Source: Corynebacterium aurimucosum ATCC 700975 (GTDB lineage Bacteria > Actinomycetota > Actinomycetes > Mycobacteriales > Mycobacteriaceae). From it: DNA of 64,000 nt. The notes beneath the pieces are model-generated. The model saw only the letters and a list, made by a program, of their open reading frames with translations, was not told the origin of the DNA and did no database searches. Positions 39,282-47,640 of this stretch are shown here, one piece after another. The stretch is taken from positions 558,001 to 622,000 of the forward strand of contig NC_012590.1 of the NCBI RefSeq assembly GCF_000022905.1, in the 5' to 3' direction. Position 1 is the first letter of the stretch. Each line of letters opens with the position of its first letter. The translations under genes were made by a program, and so were the position numbers.

Positions 39282-40049
39282 TTATGCGTTGGTGTTCAGG
39301 CGCATGTTTGGTCCTTCGAGTGTGATGATCTCGGCGCCGGAGACGAGTCGGTTGAGGATTGACTCGGAGATCACGGCGTCGGGGATGGACTTGTACCACT
39401 CCAGTGGGGTGAATTGTGAGGTCACTATCGTTGAGACTTTGCCTTCACGCCCGGCGAGGATGTTGAGAAGTTGGTGCGCGGTTGCGGCATCAACAGGTGT
39501 GGTCAGGAAGTCATCGAGGACCAGGACGTCGACGTCGTGGAGGTGCTGGATGAACTTCAGTCGTGCGGGGTCATCGGGTTGGAGGACTGCTAGTTCGGCG
39601 GCGAGCATGTCGGTGCGGTAGAACCGTGCTGAGTAGTCGTTGCGGCATGCTGCTGTGATCAGGGCTTGGGCGAGGTAGGTTTTGCCGACTGAGGATTTGC
39701 CCAGGATGACAATGTTTTGGCCCAGGTGGCACCATTGTCCGTGAGCGAGTCTGCTGACTTGCTCGGGGTTGATGTTGCGGTCAGGTGTGCAGACCACGTT
39801 TTCAAGGCAAGCATCAAGGTTTGGCGATCGGGATGCTTTCAGCAGTTTGTTGATGCGTCGTTCACGCCTGGCCGCGACTTCTTTATCGAGTGCGTAGAGC
39901 ACCTTTTGGGAAAACGTCCATGCGTCGAATGCGGGATCGTTGGCGATGTCGATGACGCTTCTGCCGAAGGCTGTCATCCGCAGCGCGGTGAAGTCGGGCA
40001 GGACGGATTCGTCAAGGAAGCGATCTGTTGGCGGGGTTGGTGATGACAA
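39282..40049 (-). CDS. istB: IS21-family helper ATPase IstB
   Basis: A 255-residue AAA+ ATPase related to DnaC that assists IstA in transposition and target choice. Walker A is ILGKSSVGKTYLAQAL, Walker B is VDVLVLDDFLTTP, sensor region STIVTSQFTPLEWY. The start is taken as TTG at 40049 (SSPTPPTDRFLDESVLPDF), with AAAGGAAAC upstream at suitable distance; the frame runs open to 40466 but that part is the istA region in another frame. It lies 5 bp after the istA frame end. Confidence 0.85.
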   Translation of the reverse strand: MSSPTPPTDRFLDESVLPDFTALRMTAFGRSVIDIANDPAFDAWTFSQKVLYALDKEVAARRERRINKLLKASRSPNLDACLENVVCTPDRNINPEQVSRLAHGQWCHLGQNIVILGKSSVGKTYLAQALITAACRNDYSARFYRTDMLAAELAVLQPDDPARLKFIQHLHDVDVLVLDDFLTTPVDAATAHQLLNILAGREGKVSTIVTSQFTPLEWYKSIPDAVISESILNRLVSGAEIITLEGPNMRLNTNA

Positions 40050-40054
40050 GGGGT

Positions 40055-41688
40055 TTAGTTTCCTTTCTTTGCGAGGTTGTCCATGCTGAACTGTTCTGCA
40101 CCGCCGAGAAACGCGCCGGTGGTATCCCGGTCGGTGACTACAGGGGCGGTGGGCTGGTTGGTTGTGGTGCTGCGCGGGGCTTGGTCTAACCCGCGGGGCC
40201 GGGTGGCGTGTTCTTTGCGTATGGCGGCCATCATGTTTTTGACTGCGGTATATGACACCGCCCGTCGGCTGCCGTCGTTGGCGGTCAGGCGCTGGCATGC
40301 CTCTTCCAGGATTGGTTTGTTGCCGTGTTTGCCCATCGACAGCACGTTTCGGCAGGACTGGTACGCCTGGGCCGGGATGGCTTTCGCCGCGATGAGTTCT
40401 TCGATGACCTTGCGTGTTGCCGGGCCGGTTTTGCTGGCTTCGCGATAAAAGTAGTCGCTTGTCCACAGTCCACGGGTGGAGTCCATTCCAGATGGAATGT
40501 GCTCATAGTCAGTGACATAGGCCCCACGCTTATGCGAAACCTGTGGGTTGCCACGGTTGTCCCCTGGTCAAAGACGGTCAAGACCTGGCCTGTGATGCGC
40601 ACATCGACAGTGCGGCCAACAAGCTGGTGCGGGACGGAGTAGCGCACCGTTGCAACCGTGATATGGAAATCCGGGGCCACTTTCGCACGCTTCCACTCGG
40701 TGTGCTGCCACGGGGTTGTCGGCAGGTCAGCAAGGAGATGCTGCTCGTGTTCTTCGAAGAGCTCCCTGCGGCTTGACTGCTGGCTGCGAAACGGCACGGA
40801 CCTGTTGATCGCGTCGACTAAGCCCACAATCTTTCCGTTGAGCTCGTCCAAGTCAACACACTGGTGGCCTTCAAGGGCGTGGATGATCTTGTGCGTGACG
40901 ATCTTTACCGCAGCTTCCACATTCGCTTTATCCTTCGGCCGACGCGCGCGTGTGGGAAGTGCTGCTGTGTTGTGGTGCTCCAAGAACTGCTGGTAGGTGT
41001 CGTTGACCTTCCGATTCCTATCAGCAGTGCTGATCGCGTTCGACGCCGTCGACGCGTTATCGGGGACAACAACCTGACAGACCCCACCGAAGTAGTCAAA
41101 CGCTTGACGATGCGCATCAAGCCAGGACTGCTGCCGCTGGTCAACACACGCACAGGCAAACAGCATCCCTGAATACGGCAGCGAAGCGACGAAAATGCTG
41201 ACTTTCGCACCCGGTGTGCCCGCAGGGTCGTACAGGCGTATCTTGGTCCCAGCCCAATCCACCTGCATCGTATGCCCTGGTGCATGGGTGATCCGGGCGG
41301 TAAGCCCGGCCGCATCGACATGGGAGGCAACCAGCTGGCGAAACCGGTCGTAGCTGTAATGACGCTGTCCCGGCTGGGCGGGGATCGTGGTGTAGCGAGC
41401 CCACAATACTTGCAGTGTCTGCTTCACACGCCCTGTGCGTGCTTTGACGACCGCGTCAAAGTCAATCGGGACGAACTCGCCTTGCCCGCTGGTGCGTTTA
41501 TCAACGAATATCTCGTCCAGCTCGTCATTCGTCAACGCCGCGACCTGCTGGGCAGTAGTCAGGCCAAGGCTTCGCAGCGCTTGGTTCGCTCGGGAAATCG
41601 CGCGGTGCGAGCACCCGAGCTGGTCTTCAATCTGGCGGTAAGAACGCTTCCTAATCAGCAGCGTCATCACCGCACGGTAATCCGTCAT
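40055..41688 (-). pseudogene. istA: IS21-family transposase IstA, single frameshift
   Basis: Two frames make up the protein. The first (41688 down to ~40546) has the HTH region (RQIEDQLGCSHRAISRANQAL) and the DDE core: MQVDWAGTK, VVVPDNASTA and KANVEAAV. It stays open to 40285 but the sequence after THRFRIS is out of frame. The second frame carries VSHKRGAYVTDYEHIPSGMD and continues to 40055 with the expected IstA tail (STRGLWTSDYFYREASKTGP). Adding one base near 40546 rejoins them, so a 1-nt loss is inferred. A programmed shift is not excluded, but no slippery run is seen. Confidence 0.8.
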
Positions 41689-41831
41689 CAGCGGACTCCT
41701 TCCAGTACACGCCGCACCCGAGTGGTGCGGCTACCGGAAGTATCACCCCGAGCCCCGTGAGCTGCTACCAGATACTCACTGAAGCGCTACCAGATAGTCA
41801 CGACACTGCTACCAAATAGCCGGTCGCAACA

Positions 41832-41837
41832 GTCGAC
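41832..41837. repeat. IS21 target-site duplication, right copy
   Basis: GTCGAC immediately after the IS21 right end, followed by ACCTTT, the rest of the interrupted palindrome. Confidence 0.8.
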
Positions 41838-41857
41838 ACCTTTGTTGGCTGGCGGTA

Positions 41858-42415
41858 CTAGAAGCGCTTGAGCATCACGTGGGCATCCGGGCGGCCGGGG
41901 ACGTCGATGTCGACGAAGCCTTCGGATTCATACAGCTTGCGTGCACCAGTGTTCTCCGGCTCAATCCACAGCGATACCGCGGGAGCCTCCTGCGCCTCGG
42001 CGAGGTCGCAGGCGTTGCGCAGGAGGCGTCGCCCAGCGCCCAAGCCCCTGTAGCGGGACTCCACAGCAATGAAGAGCTCGGGGATTTCCTCCGGGTCGAG
42101 GTCGGTGGCCCACTGGGACTCATCGAAAGGATCGGCCTCGGGGTTGCCGGTGTAGGCAGCGCCCTTCGCTTCAGTGGTGTAGTAGCGCAGCCACGCACCA
42201 CCGACGGGCACGCGATGGCTGGAGACAGCGATGACGCCGCCGTCGACATGGGGAGACCATTCATCGATGTACAGCCCCACGTCAGGTGTGTGGAAATCCC
42301 CGATATGGGCGTCCTCATCACCGAGGACATCGGCGAGGAAAAGGAGGCGGGAGAGGTAGGTACGGTCGTGCTCCTTGGCCAACCGTACACCGAACTCAGA
42401 ATCGTTAACGCTCAT
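41858..42415 (-). CDS. GNAT-family N-acetyltransferase
   Basis: A 185-residue acetyltransferase of the GNAT fold. The acetyl-CoA-binding motif A is VESRYRGLGAGRRLLRNACDLAEAQ (R/Q-x-x-G-x-G/A), and the C-terminal WIEPENTGARKLYESEGFVDIDV is the usual motif B. The substrate is unknown. ATG 42415 begins the best family-like sequence (MSVNDSEFGVRLAKEHD), but an in-frame GTG at 42451 overlaps the stop of the upstream HEPN gene as GTGA, so a start there by coupled translation is a real alternative. Convergent with pyc before the IS21 insertion. Confidence 0.82.
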   Translation of the reverse strand: MSVNDSEFGVRLAKEHDRTYLSRLLFLADVLGDEDAHIGDFHTPDVGLYIDEWSPHVDGGVIAVSSHRVPVGGAWLRYYTTEAKGAAYTGNPEADPFDESQWATDLDPEEIPELFIAVESRYRGLGAGRRLLRNACDLAEAQEAPAVSLWIEPENTGARKLYESEGFVDIDVPGRPDAHVMLKRF

Positions 42416-42447
42416 GCCTTTCGAGGCTACTTGATCTCTGAATTTAG

Positions 42448-43179
42448 TCACTCACTGAGTGGTTCGAGGGGAGTTGGTGGATTCTCAATGGTCCAGAGAA
42501 GAGTGCTCGTGGCGGTGGTATGGCGTGTAACTTGTGGGTTCAGTAAGTCCTCGACTTTCAAGATCGAGCGGAAGGCGTGAAGGGCCTCCCTGCGACGTCG
42601 TGAGCTAATAAATGGCTCATTGTGGGCAGCGCGGTTCCTGACACGATTGATTCGCGCTAGATGTTGTTCGATTTCCTTGCGGCGTGTCCGCGGCGCAAAT
42701 GCCTTGTGCAGCGCAGGAATCCACAGCAACTGCTCATGAGCTGCGTCTGTTAAGTGGCGCCAGAATCCAAAGGGGAGCTCGGCGACTAAAGCTCCAGGAC
42801 TGGCATGTTTCGTATGATTGCGTCGTAGAGCTTCGGCTATTGATTGCCGGTTCTTATCGTTCGAATCTATTTCTACTCCGTCGCGCATTCGGTGGAGGGG
42901 CGCATTCACTGGGGACTGGGGATCTATAAGCCAATGCTGGTCTCCCAACCACCACCGCTCTAAAACAGTGTTATAAGAGTTTCTGAGTAGTACTTCGGCA
43001 TGTGAGGCGTCGTGGAGAAAAGCCATCGCGACGCTGATGTTCCATTCATATAGTGCTAATGCAGCGTCGCCGTCTTGATGGGCAGCACGAAGGAATGGCT
43101 GCCAACGCGGTGTTGAGAGCCATTGCGTAATCCACTGGCTATCCTGATGCGCCACTGCTGCATCCCCCCGGAGCGACAA
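42448..43179 (-). CDS. Abi-like HEPN-domain protein
   Basis: A 243-residue all-helical protein with the HEPN RNase signature R-x4-H inside INRVRNRAAHNEPFI (around residues 180-195), preceded by a helix rich in Arg/Lys (RTRRKEIEQHLARINRV). This arrangement is that of Abi-like proteins, which include phage abortive-infection toxins acting as RNases. The start is uncertain: TTG at 43179 or GTG at 43155, the latter with a GGGGGG run upstream. Its stop overlaps the possible GTG start of the GNAT gene by four bases. Codon use is less GC-biased than in flanking genes. Confidence 0.68.
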   Translation of the reverse strand: MSLRGDAAVAHQDSQWITQWLSTPRWQPFLRAAHQDGDAALALYEWNISVAMAFLHDASHAEVLLRNSYNTVLERWWLGDQHWLIDPQSPVNAPLHRMRDGVEIDSNDKNRQSIAEALRRNHTKHASPGALVAELPFGFWRHLTDAAHEQLLWIPALHKAFAPRTRRKEIEQHLARINRVRNRAAHNEPFISSRRRREALHAFRSILKVEDLLNPQVTRHTTATSTLLWTIENPPTPLEPLSE

Positions 43180-43322
43180 GTCAGCACCCCGGTAAGTAGT
43201 ACTCAGCGGGTCAGTGACCCAGAGCAGAGCTCCACCGGGGTATCACGTCAAAGAGTACTTAACAGTGCCAATCGAGGCAAGGGTAGTGCAGTTCCCTTTG
43301 ATAGCGAAAAGGCATCAGCGAA

Positions 43323-45095
43323 CTACTTGATCTCCAGAATCGGTTCGCCCTTGTTGATCTGCGTGCCGGTGGACACCTTGAGGTCGGTCACGGTGCCGGA
43401 CTTGTGGGCCTTGACGGGGTTCTCCATCTTCATGGCTTCGAGGATCACGACGACCTCGCCCTCTTCTACTTCCTGGCCTTCCTCGACGGCGACCTTGATG
43501 ACGCTGCCCTGCATCGGCGCGGTCACGGTGTCACCGGACACGTTGGCCGCGGCTCCCTTGCCACGACGCTTCTTCGACTTCTTGCGCTTGTTGCCACCTC
43601 CCAAGAGGAGGTTGCCCGGCAGGGCCACCTCGATGCGGCGGCCGCCCACCTCGACGACGAACTTCTGAGCTGCTTCCTGCTCTTCAGCTTCGGGAGTCTC
43701 GGTGGTGTCGGTGTACTCAGGCAGTTCGTTGACCCATTCCTCCTCGATCCACTTGGTGTAGACCTTGAAGTTGCCGTCTTCAGCGGTGAAGGCAGGATCG
43801 TTGAGGATTGCTTGGTGGAAGGGGATAACCGTAGGCAGGCCTTCGATGCGGTACTCGGCCAGGGCGCGGCGTGCACGCGCAATGGCAGTCGCGCGGTCCG
43901 GGCCCCAGACGATGAGCTTGGCCAGCATGGAATCGAACTGGCCACCAATGACGGAACCCTCGCGCACACCGGAGTCCATGCGCACACCCGGACCGGAAGG
44001 CTCGGAGTAGGTGACGACGGTTCCGGGGGCCGGCATGAAGCCCGCAGCGGCGTCCTCGCCATTGATACGGAACTCGATGGCGTGGCCGCGCGGAGCCGGG
44101 TCCTCGGAGATGGAGAGCTCACGGCCCTCCGCGATTCGGAACTGCTCGCGAACCAGGTCGAAGCCAGTGGTTTCCTCAGTGACGGGGTGCTCCACCTGGA
44201 GGCGCGTGTTGACCTCAAGGAAGGAGATGAGTCCATCAGCGCCCACGAGGTACTCCACGGTGCCGGCGCCGTAGTATCCGGCCTCGCGGCAGATGCGCTT
44301 GGCCGATTCGTGGATGGAGGCACGCTGCTCATCGGTGAGGAATGGGGCAGGGGCCTCTTCGACGAGCTTCTGGAAGCGGCGCTGCAGGGAACAGTCGCGG
44401 GTGCCCATGACGACGACATTGCCGTGCTGGTCGGCGAGGACCTGGGCCTCGACGTGGCGGGCCTTATCCAGGTAGCGCTCGACAAAGCACTCACCACGGC
44501 CGAAAGCGGTGACGGCCTCGCGGGTGGCGGACTCGTAGAGGTCCTTGATCTCCTCGCGGGTGTGCGCGACCTTCATGCCGCGGCCACCGCCGCCGAAAGC
44601 GGCCTTGATGGCAACCGGTAGACCGTGCTCGTCGGCGAAGGCCTCGACCTCATCTGCGCTGGCAACCGGGTCCTTGGTGCCCGGTGCCATGGGGGCGTCG
44701 GCGCGCTCGGCAATGTGGCGGGCGGTGACCTTGTCACCCAAGTCGGCGATGGACTTCGGGGAGGGGCCGATCCAGGTCAGGCCCGCGTCGATGACGGCCT
44801 GGGCGAAATCGGCGTTCTCGGAGAGGAAGCCATAGCCGGGGTGGATCGCGTCGGCGCCGGATTTGGAGGCGGCGTCGAGAATCTTGCTGAAGTCGAGGTA
44901 TGACTCTGCGGAAGTCTGCCCGCCGAGTGCAAAGGCTTCGTCGGCAAGCGTGACGAATGGGGCGTCAGCATCTGGCTCGGCGTAGACCGCTACGGATGCG
45001 ATGCCGGCGTCGCGAGCCGCGCGAATGACGCGGACCGCAATCTCACCTCGGTTGGCCACGAGGACCTTGGTGATGTTCTTGGTTTCAACTGCCAC
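43323..45095 (-). CDS. accBC: acyl-CoA carboxylase alpha subunit (biotin carboxylase + carrier)
   Basis: A 590-residue fused subunit. Biotin carboxylase domain to ~450: [52 protein letters not shown] Lys/Arg-rich linker ([14 protein letters not shown]) leads to the biotin carrier domain with EAMKMEN, biotinyl-Lys at about 556. It carboxylates biotin for all AccD partners in fatty-acid and mycolic-acid synthesis. GTG 45095 ([13 protein letters not shown]) has GGAGGAGGG about 7 nt upstream. It follows the rhodanese gene in the same direction but a terminator lies between them. Confidence 0.96.
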   Translation of the reverse strand: MAVETKNITKVLVANRGEIAVRVIRAARDAGIASVAVYAEPDADAPFVTLADEAFALGGQTSAESYLDFSKILDAASKSGADAIHPGYGFLSENADFAQAVIDAGLTWIGPSPKSIADLGDKVTARHIAERADAPMAPGTKDPVASADEVEAFADEHGLPVAIKAAFGGGGRGMKVAHTREEIKDLYESATREAVTAFGRGECFVERYLDKARHVEAQVLADQHGNVVVMGTRDCSLQRRFQKLVEEAPAPFLTDEQRASIHESAKRICREAGYYGAGTVEYLVGADGLISFLEVNTRLQVEHPVTEETTGFDLVREQFRIAEGRELSISEDPAPRGHAIEFRINGEDAAAGFMPAPGTVVTYSEPSGPGVRMDSGVREGSVIGGQFDSMLAKLIVWGPDRATAIARARRALAEYRIEGLPTVIPFHQAILNDPAFTAEDGNFKVYTKWIEEEWVNELPEYTDTTETPEAEEQEAAQKFVVEVGGRRIEVALPGNLLLGGGNKRKKSKKRRGKGAAANVSGDTVTAPMQGSVIKVAVEEGQEVEEGEVVVILEAMKMENPVKAHKSGTVTDLKVSTGTQINKGEPILEIK

Positions 45096-45187
45096 GGCAG
45101 GAACCCTCCTCCATTTTTTCTGATAGGACTGCGTACTATTCTTGCACACCAAAACATGAGGATACCTTCACATCTTGGTTTCGTGTC

Positions 45188-45222
45188 AAAAAATAAACCC
45201 GCACCAGCGTGGATGCGGGGTT
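45188..45222 (-). terminator. Rho-independent terminator of the rhodanese gene
   Basis: On the minus strand AACCCCGCA...TGCGGGTT is followed by TATTTTTTG, 15 nt after the stop of the rhodanese gene. It separates that gene from accBC. Confidence 0.82.
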
Positions 45223-45236
45223 AATTCGGCGTGTTC

Positions 45237-46097
45237 TTAGCGCTCAACGGGCATGCGAACCATGTTGCCCCACTCTGCCCACGAGCCATCGTAAACGCGC
45301 GCTGCCTTGAAACCGAGCAGGTACTTGAGTACGAACCAGGTGTGCGCGGCCTGGGCGCCGACGTGGGAATAGAGCACTGTTTCCGTATCTGGCTCCAGTT
45401 CGCCGTAGCTTACCTTCAGCTCGCTGAGCGCGCGGAAGCAGCCATTGGGGTAGACCGCTCGATCCCACTCGAGGTTGATGGCACCTGGGATGTGGCCGTG
45501 GGTCAAGGTGGTGCCGTAGGCAGACTCACCAGTTCCGTTCTTGAGGGCAGCTTCGCCGCAGAACTCGTCTGGACTGCGGGTATCGACCACCGTGGCGGTG
45601 GAGCTGCGCAGCTCGTCGACGAAGATGCGGGATGATTCCTCGCGGGAAACCTCAGGGTAGGAGGAGGTGGTTGAGTCGGGGACCATAAACGAGGTATCGC
45701 GCTCTTCGGACATCCAGGCGTCCCGTCCCCCGTCGAGTAGCCTGACGTCTTCGTGGCCGTATAGCTCGAAGATCCACAGGGCGAATGCGGCCCACCAGTT
45801 GGACTTGTCGCCGTAGAGGACGACGGTGTCCTCGCGCTCAATACCTTTGGAGCGAAGGAGCTCGGTGAAATCCTCGGCGCTGATGATATCCCTCGTTGCG
45901 CTGTCGAGCAGCTCTGTCTGGACGTTGATGCGGATAGCAGTGGGGATGTGGCCGATATCGTAGAGGAGCGAGTCCTCATCAACCTCGATGACATGGAGGC
46001 CGTTGATGCCCAGTCGCGCGGATAGCCACGGTGCGGACACGAGGCGCTCAGGGTGCGCGTACTCCTGGAAAGGGGGATTCGGGTCGAATTCGGCCAC
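45237..46097 (-). CDS. rhodanese-type sulfurtransferase, catalytic Cys replaced by Ser
   Basis: A 286-residue tandem-rhodanese protein of the thiosulfate/3-mercaptopyruvate sulfurtransferase family (corynebacterial ThtR position, next to accBC). The inactive first domain (VSAPWLSARLG...LLDGGRDAWMSE) and second domain (VVDTRSPDEFCGE, HIPGAINLEW, YDGSWAEWGN) are complete. The active-site loop, normally C-R-x-G-E-R, reads YSHVGAQAAHTWFV: the residue at about 244 is Ser (TCC codon). Sulfur transfer through a Cys persulfide is therefore unlikely. GTG 46097 (MAEFDPNPPFQEYAHPERLV) is preferred, with AGGCAGGTGG upstream. Confidence 0.88.
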   Translation of the reverse strand: MAEFDPNPPFQEYAHPERLVSAPWLSARLGINGLHVIEVDEDSLLYDIGHIPTAIRINVQTELLDSATRDIISAEDFTELLRSKGIEREDTVVLYGDKSNWWAAFALWIFELYGHEDVRLLDGGRDAWMSEERDTSFMVPDSTTSSYPEVSREESSRIFVDELRSSTATVVDTRSPDEFCGEAALKNGTGESAYGTTLTHGHIPGAINLEWDRAVYPNGCFRALSELKVSYGELEPDTETVLYSHVGAQAAHTWFVLKYLLGFKAARVYDGSWAEWGNMVRMPVER

Positions 46098-46236
46098 GGT
46101 CCACCTGCCTTTCTCGTTAAGGGGAAACGTTCGCTTCAACTCTAGCGTGCTTGGCCGAAAAGTGGTCACGGGGGAGAGCCTTTTGTGGTGTTGGATACAT
46201 TTTTATGCCGTAGAGTGGCGGCTCGCATGGACTGGT

Positions 46237-46242
46237 TATAAC
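46237..46242 (+). promoter_or_regulatory. possible extended -10 box upstream of the Cj0069-type gene
   Basis: TGGTTATAAC contains TATAAC preceded by a TGG extension, about 145 bp upstream of the start codon. No convincing -35 box accompanies it. Confidence 0.3.
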
Positions 46243-46385
46243 AAGTGTGCAGGTCAGGGGATAAAAACTGCGTTAAGCTCGCCTTTTATCGCGTTGTGGC
46301 GTCGCTTCTTCAGGTGAGCGAACGGGCCCAACCTGCGTTATTTTAAGAAGAGACACTCATTAACCCCTAGTGAAAGGGAAGCACT

Positions 46386-47444
46386 GTGCACAAGGCAATC
46401 GTCGTCTTCGAGGTTGAGGGCGGATCCGACAAGCAGATCAATGGACACCGTAAGGACACCATGCCGATCGTCGACTGCATCAAGGATGCAGGTTGGCACG
46501 CAGAGGTTGTGTTCTACCGCCCTGAGTGGTCCGAGAAGCTCTTCGAGTACGTATCTGAAAACTTCGATGCGTACATTTCCCGCGTGAACCCGGGCAACAT
46601 CCCGGGCGGTGAGAAGGGCTACTTCGACTTGCTCACCAAGCTTTCCGACGCCGGCCTAGTCGGCATGTCCACTCCGTACGAGATGATGGCCTACGGCGCC
46701 AAGGATGCCTTGGTTAAGCTCAATGACACGGACTTGGTTCCGGCTGACACCGCCGCCTATTACGACGTCGAGTCCTTCCACAAGACCTTCCCGGCCTCCC
46801 TGTCCTACGGCGAGCGCGTGCTCAAGCAGAACCGCGGCTCCACCGGCTCCGGCATCTGGCGCGTGCGCCTTGCCGACGAGAAGCTGGCGGAGTCCGTGGA
46901 GCCGGGCACCGCACTGCCGCTCGACACCAAGATCAAGTGCACCGAGGCTGTAGACAATCACACCGAGGAGCGCGAGCTCGGCGAGTTCATGGACTTCTGT
47001 GACCAGTACATCGTGGGTGACAACGGCATGCTCGTGGACATGCGCTTCATGCCGCGCATCGTCGAAGGTGAGATTCGTATTCTCCTCGTGGGCCCAGACC
47101 CAGTCTTCGTTGTGCACAAGAAGCCGGCTGAGGGCGGCGACGCCTTCTCCGCCACCCTGTTCTCTGGCGCCAAGTACACCTACCAGAAGCCGGAGGAGTG
47201 GCAGGAGCTCGTCGACATGTTCGCTGAGGTCCGCCCGGTCATTGCTGAGAAGCTCGGTGGCGACAACATCCCGCTGATCTGGACCGCAGACTTCATGCTG
47301 GCGGACGGTGAAAACGGTGAGGACACCTATGTCCTTGGTGAGATCAACTGCTCCTGCGTGGGCTTCACCTCTGAGCTGGACATGGGCATCCAGGAAAAGG
47401 TCGCGGCTGAGGCCATCAAGCGCGTGGAGGCCAAGCACGCGTAA
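46386..47444 (+). CDS. Cj0069-family protein, ATP-grasp-like
   Basis: A 352-residue soluble protein. It starts MHKAIVVFEVEGGSDKQINGHRKDTMPIVDCIKDAGW and has an ATP-grasp flavour: LVPADTAAYYDVESF, VLKQNRGSTGSGIWRVRL (a Lys/Gly phosphate-binding region), LVDMRFMPRIVEGEIRILLVG and the acidic metal-binding YVLGEINCSCVGF. This is the pattern of the Cj0069 family, related in layout to glutathione synthase-type ligases; the product is unknown. GTG 46386 follows GAAAGGGAAGCACT. It stands alone, with its own terminator. Confidence 0.75.
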   Translation: MHKAIVVFEVEGGSDKQINGHRKDTMPIVDCIKDAGWHAEVVFYRPEWSEKLFEYVSENFDAYISRVNPGNIPGGEKGYFDLLTKLSDAGLVGMSTPYEMMAYGAKDALVKLNDTDLVPADTAAYYDVESFHKTFPASLSYGERVLKQNRGSTGSGIWRVRLADEKLAESVEPGTALPLDTKIKCTEAVDNHTEERELGEFMDFCDQYIVGDNGMLVDMRFMPRIVEGEIRILLVGPDPVFVVHKKPAEGGDAFSATLFSGAKYTYQKPEEWQELVDMFAEVRPVIAEKLGGDNIPLIWTADFMLADGENGEDTYVLGEINCSCVGFTSELDMGIQEKVAAEAIKRVEAKHA

Positions 47445-47473
47445 GCGTTTATTTTCGCGCTAGCCTTGTCAAG

Positions 47474-47507
47474 TTTCCCCTGCCGTGGCAGGGGAAATTT
47501 TCATTTT
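47474..47507 (+). terminator. Rho-independent terminator of the Cj0069-type gene
   Basis: TTTCCCCTGC-CGTG-GCAGGGGAAA followed by TTTTCATTTTCTT, 30 nt after the stop codon. Confidence 0.88.
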
Positions 47508-47640
47508 CTTGGGGCTTATTCCCAAGCCGGGCTGCCAGTGAGCGAGATCTCAGGTACCTTCGAAGGGGTAAAAAATTGCGCCAGTGTAGTGCTGTAGCGT
47601 GCTGCGAAATTCGATGATTCTCCGAAAGGTCTAAGGAATA

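Larger units (their letters stand above)
39187..41831 (-). mobile_element. IS21-family insertion sequence, 2645 bp
   Basis: Ends start with TGTT and finish with AACA, flanked by the 6-bp duplication GTCGAC. The two ends align as imperfect inverted repeats over about 70 bp. Each carries repeated blocks of the form GGTAGC and GTATCTGGTAGCG-like sequence (39204-39258 on the left, 41762-41816 on the right), the multiple internal repeats typical of IS21 ends. It carries istA (frameshifted) and istB (intact), both on the minus strand. Confidence 0.88.
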
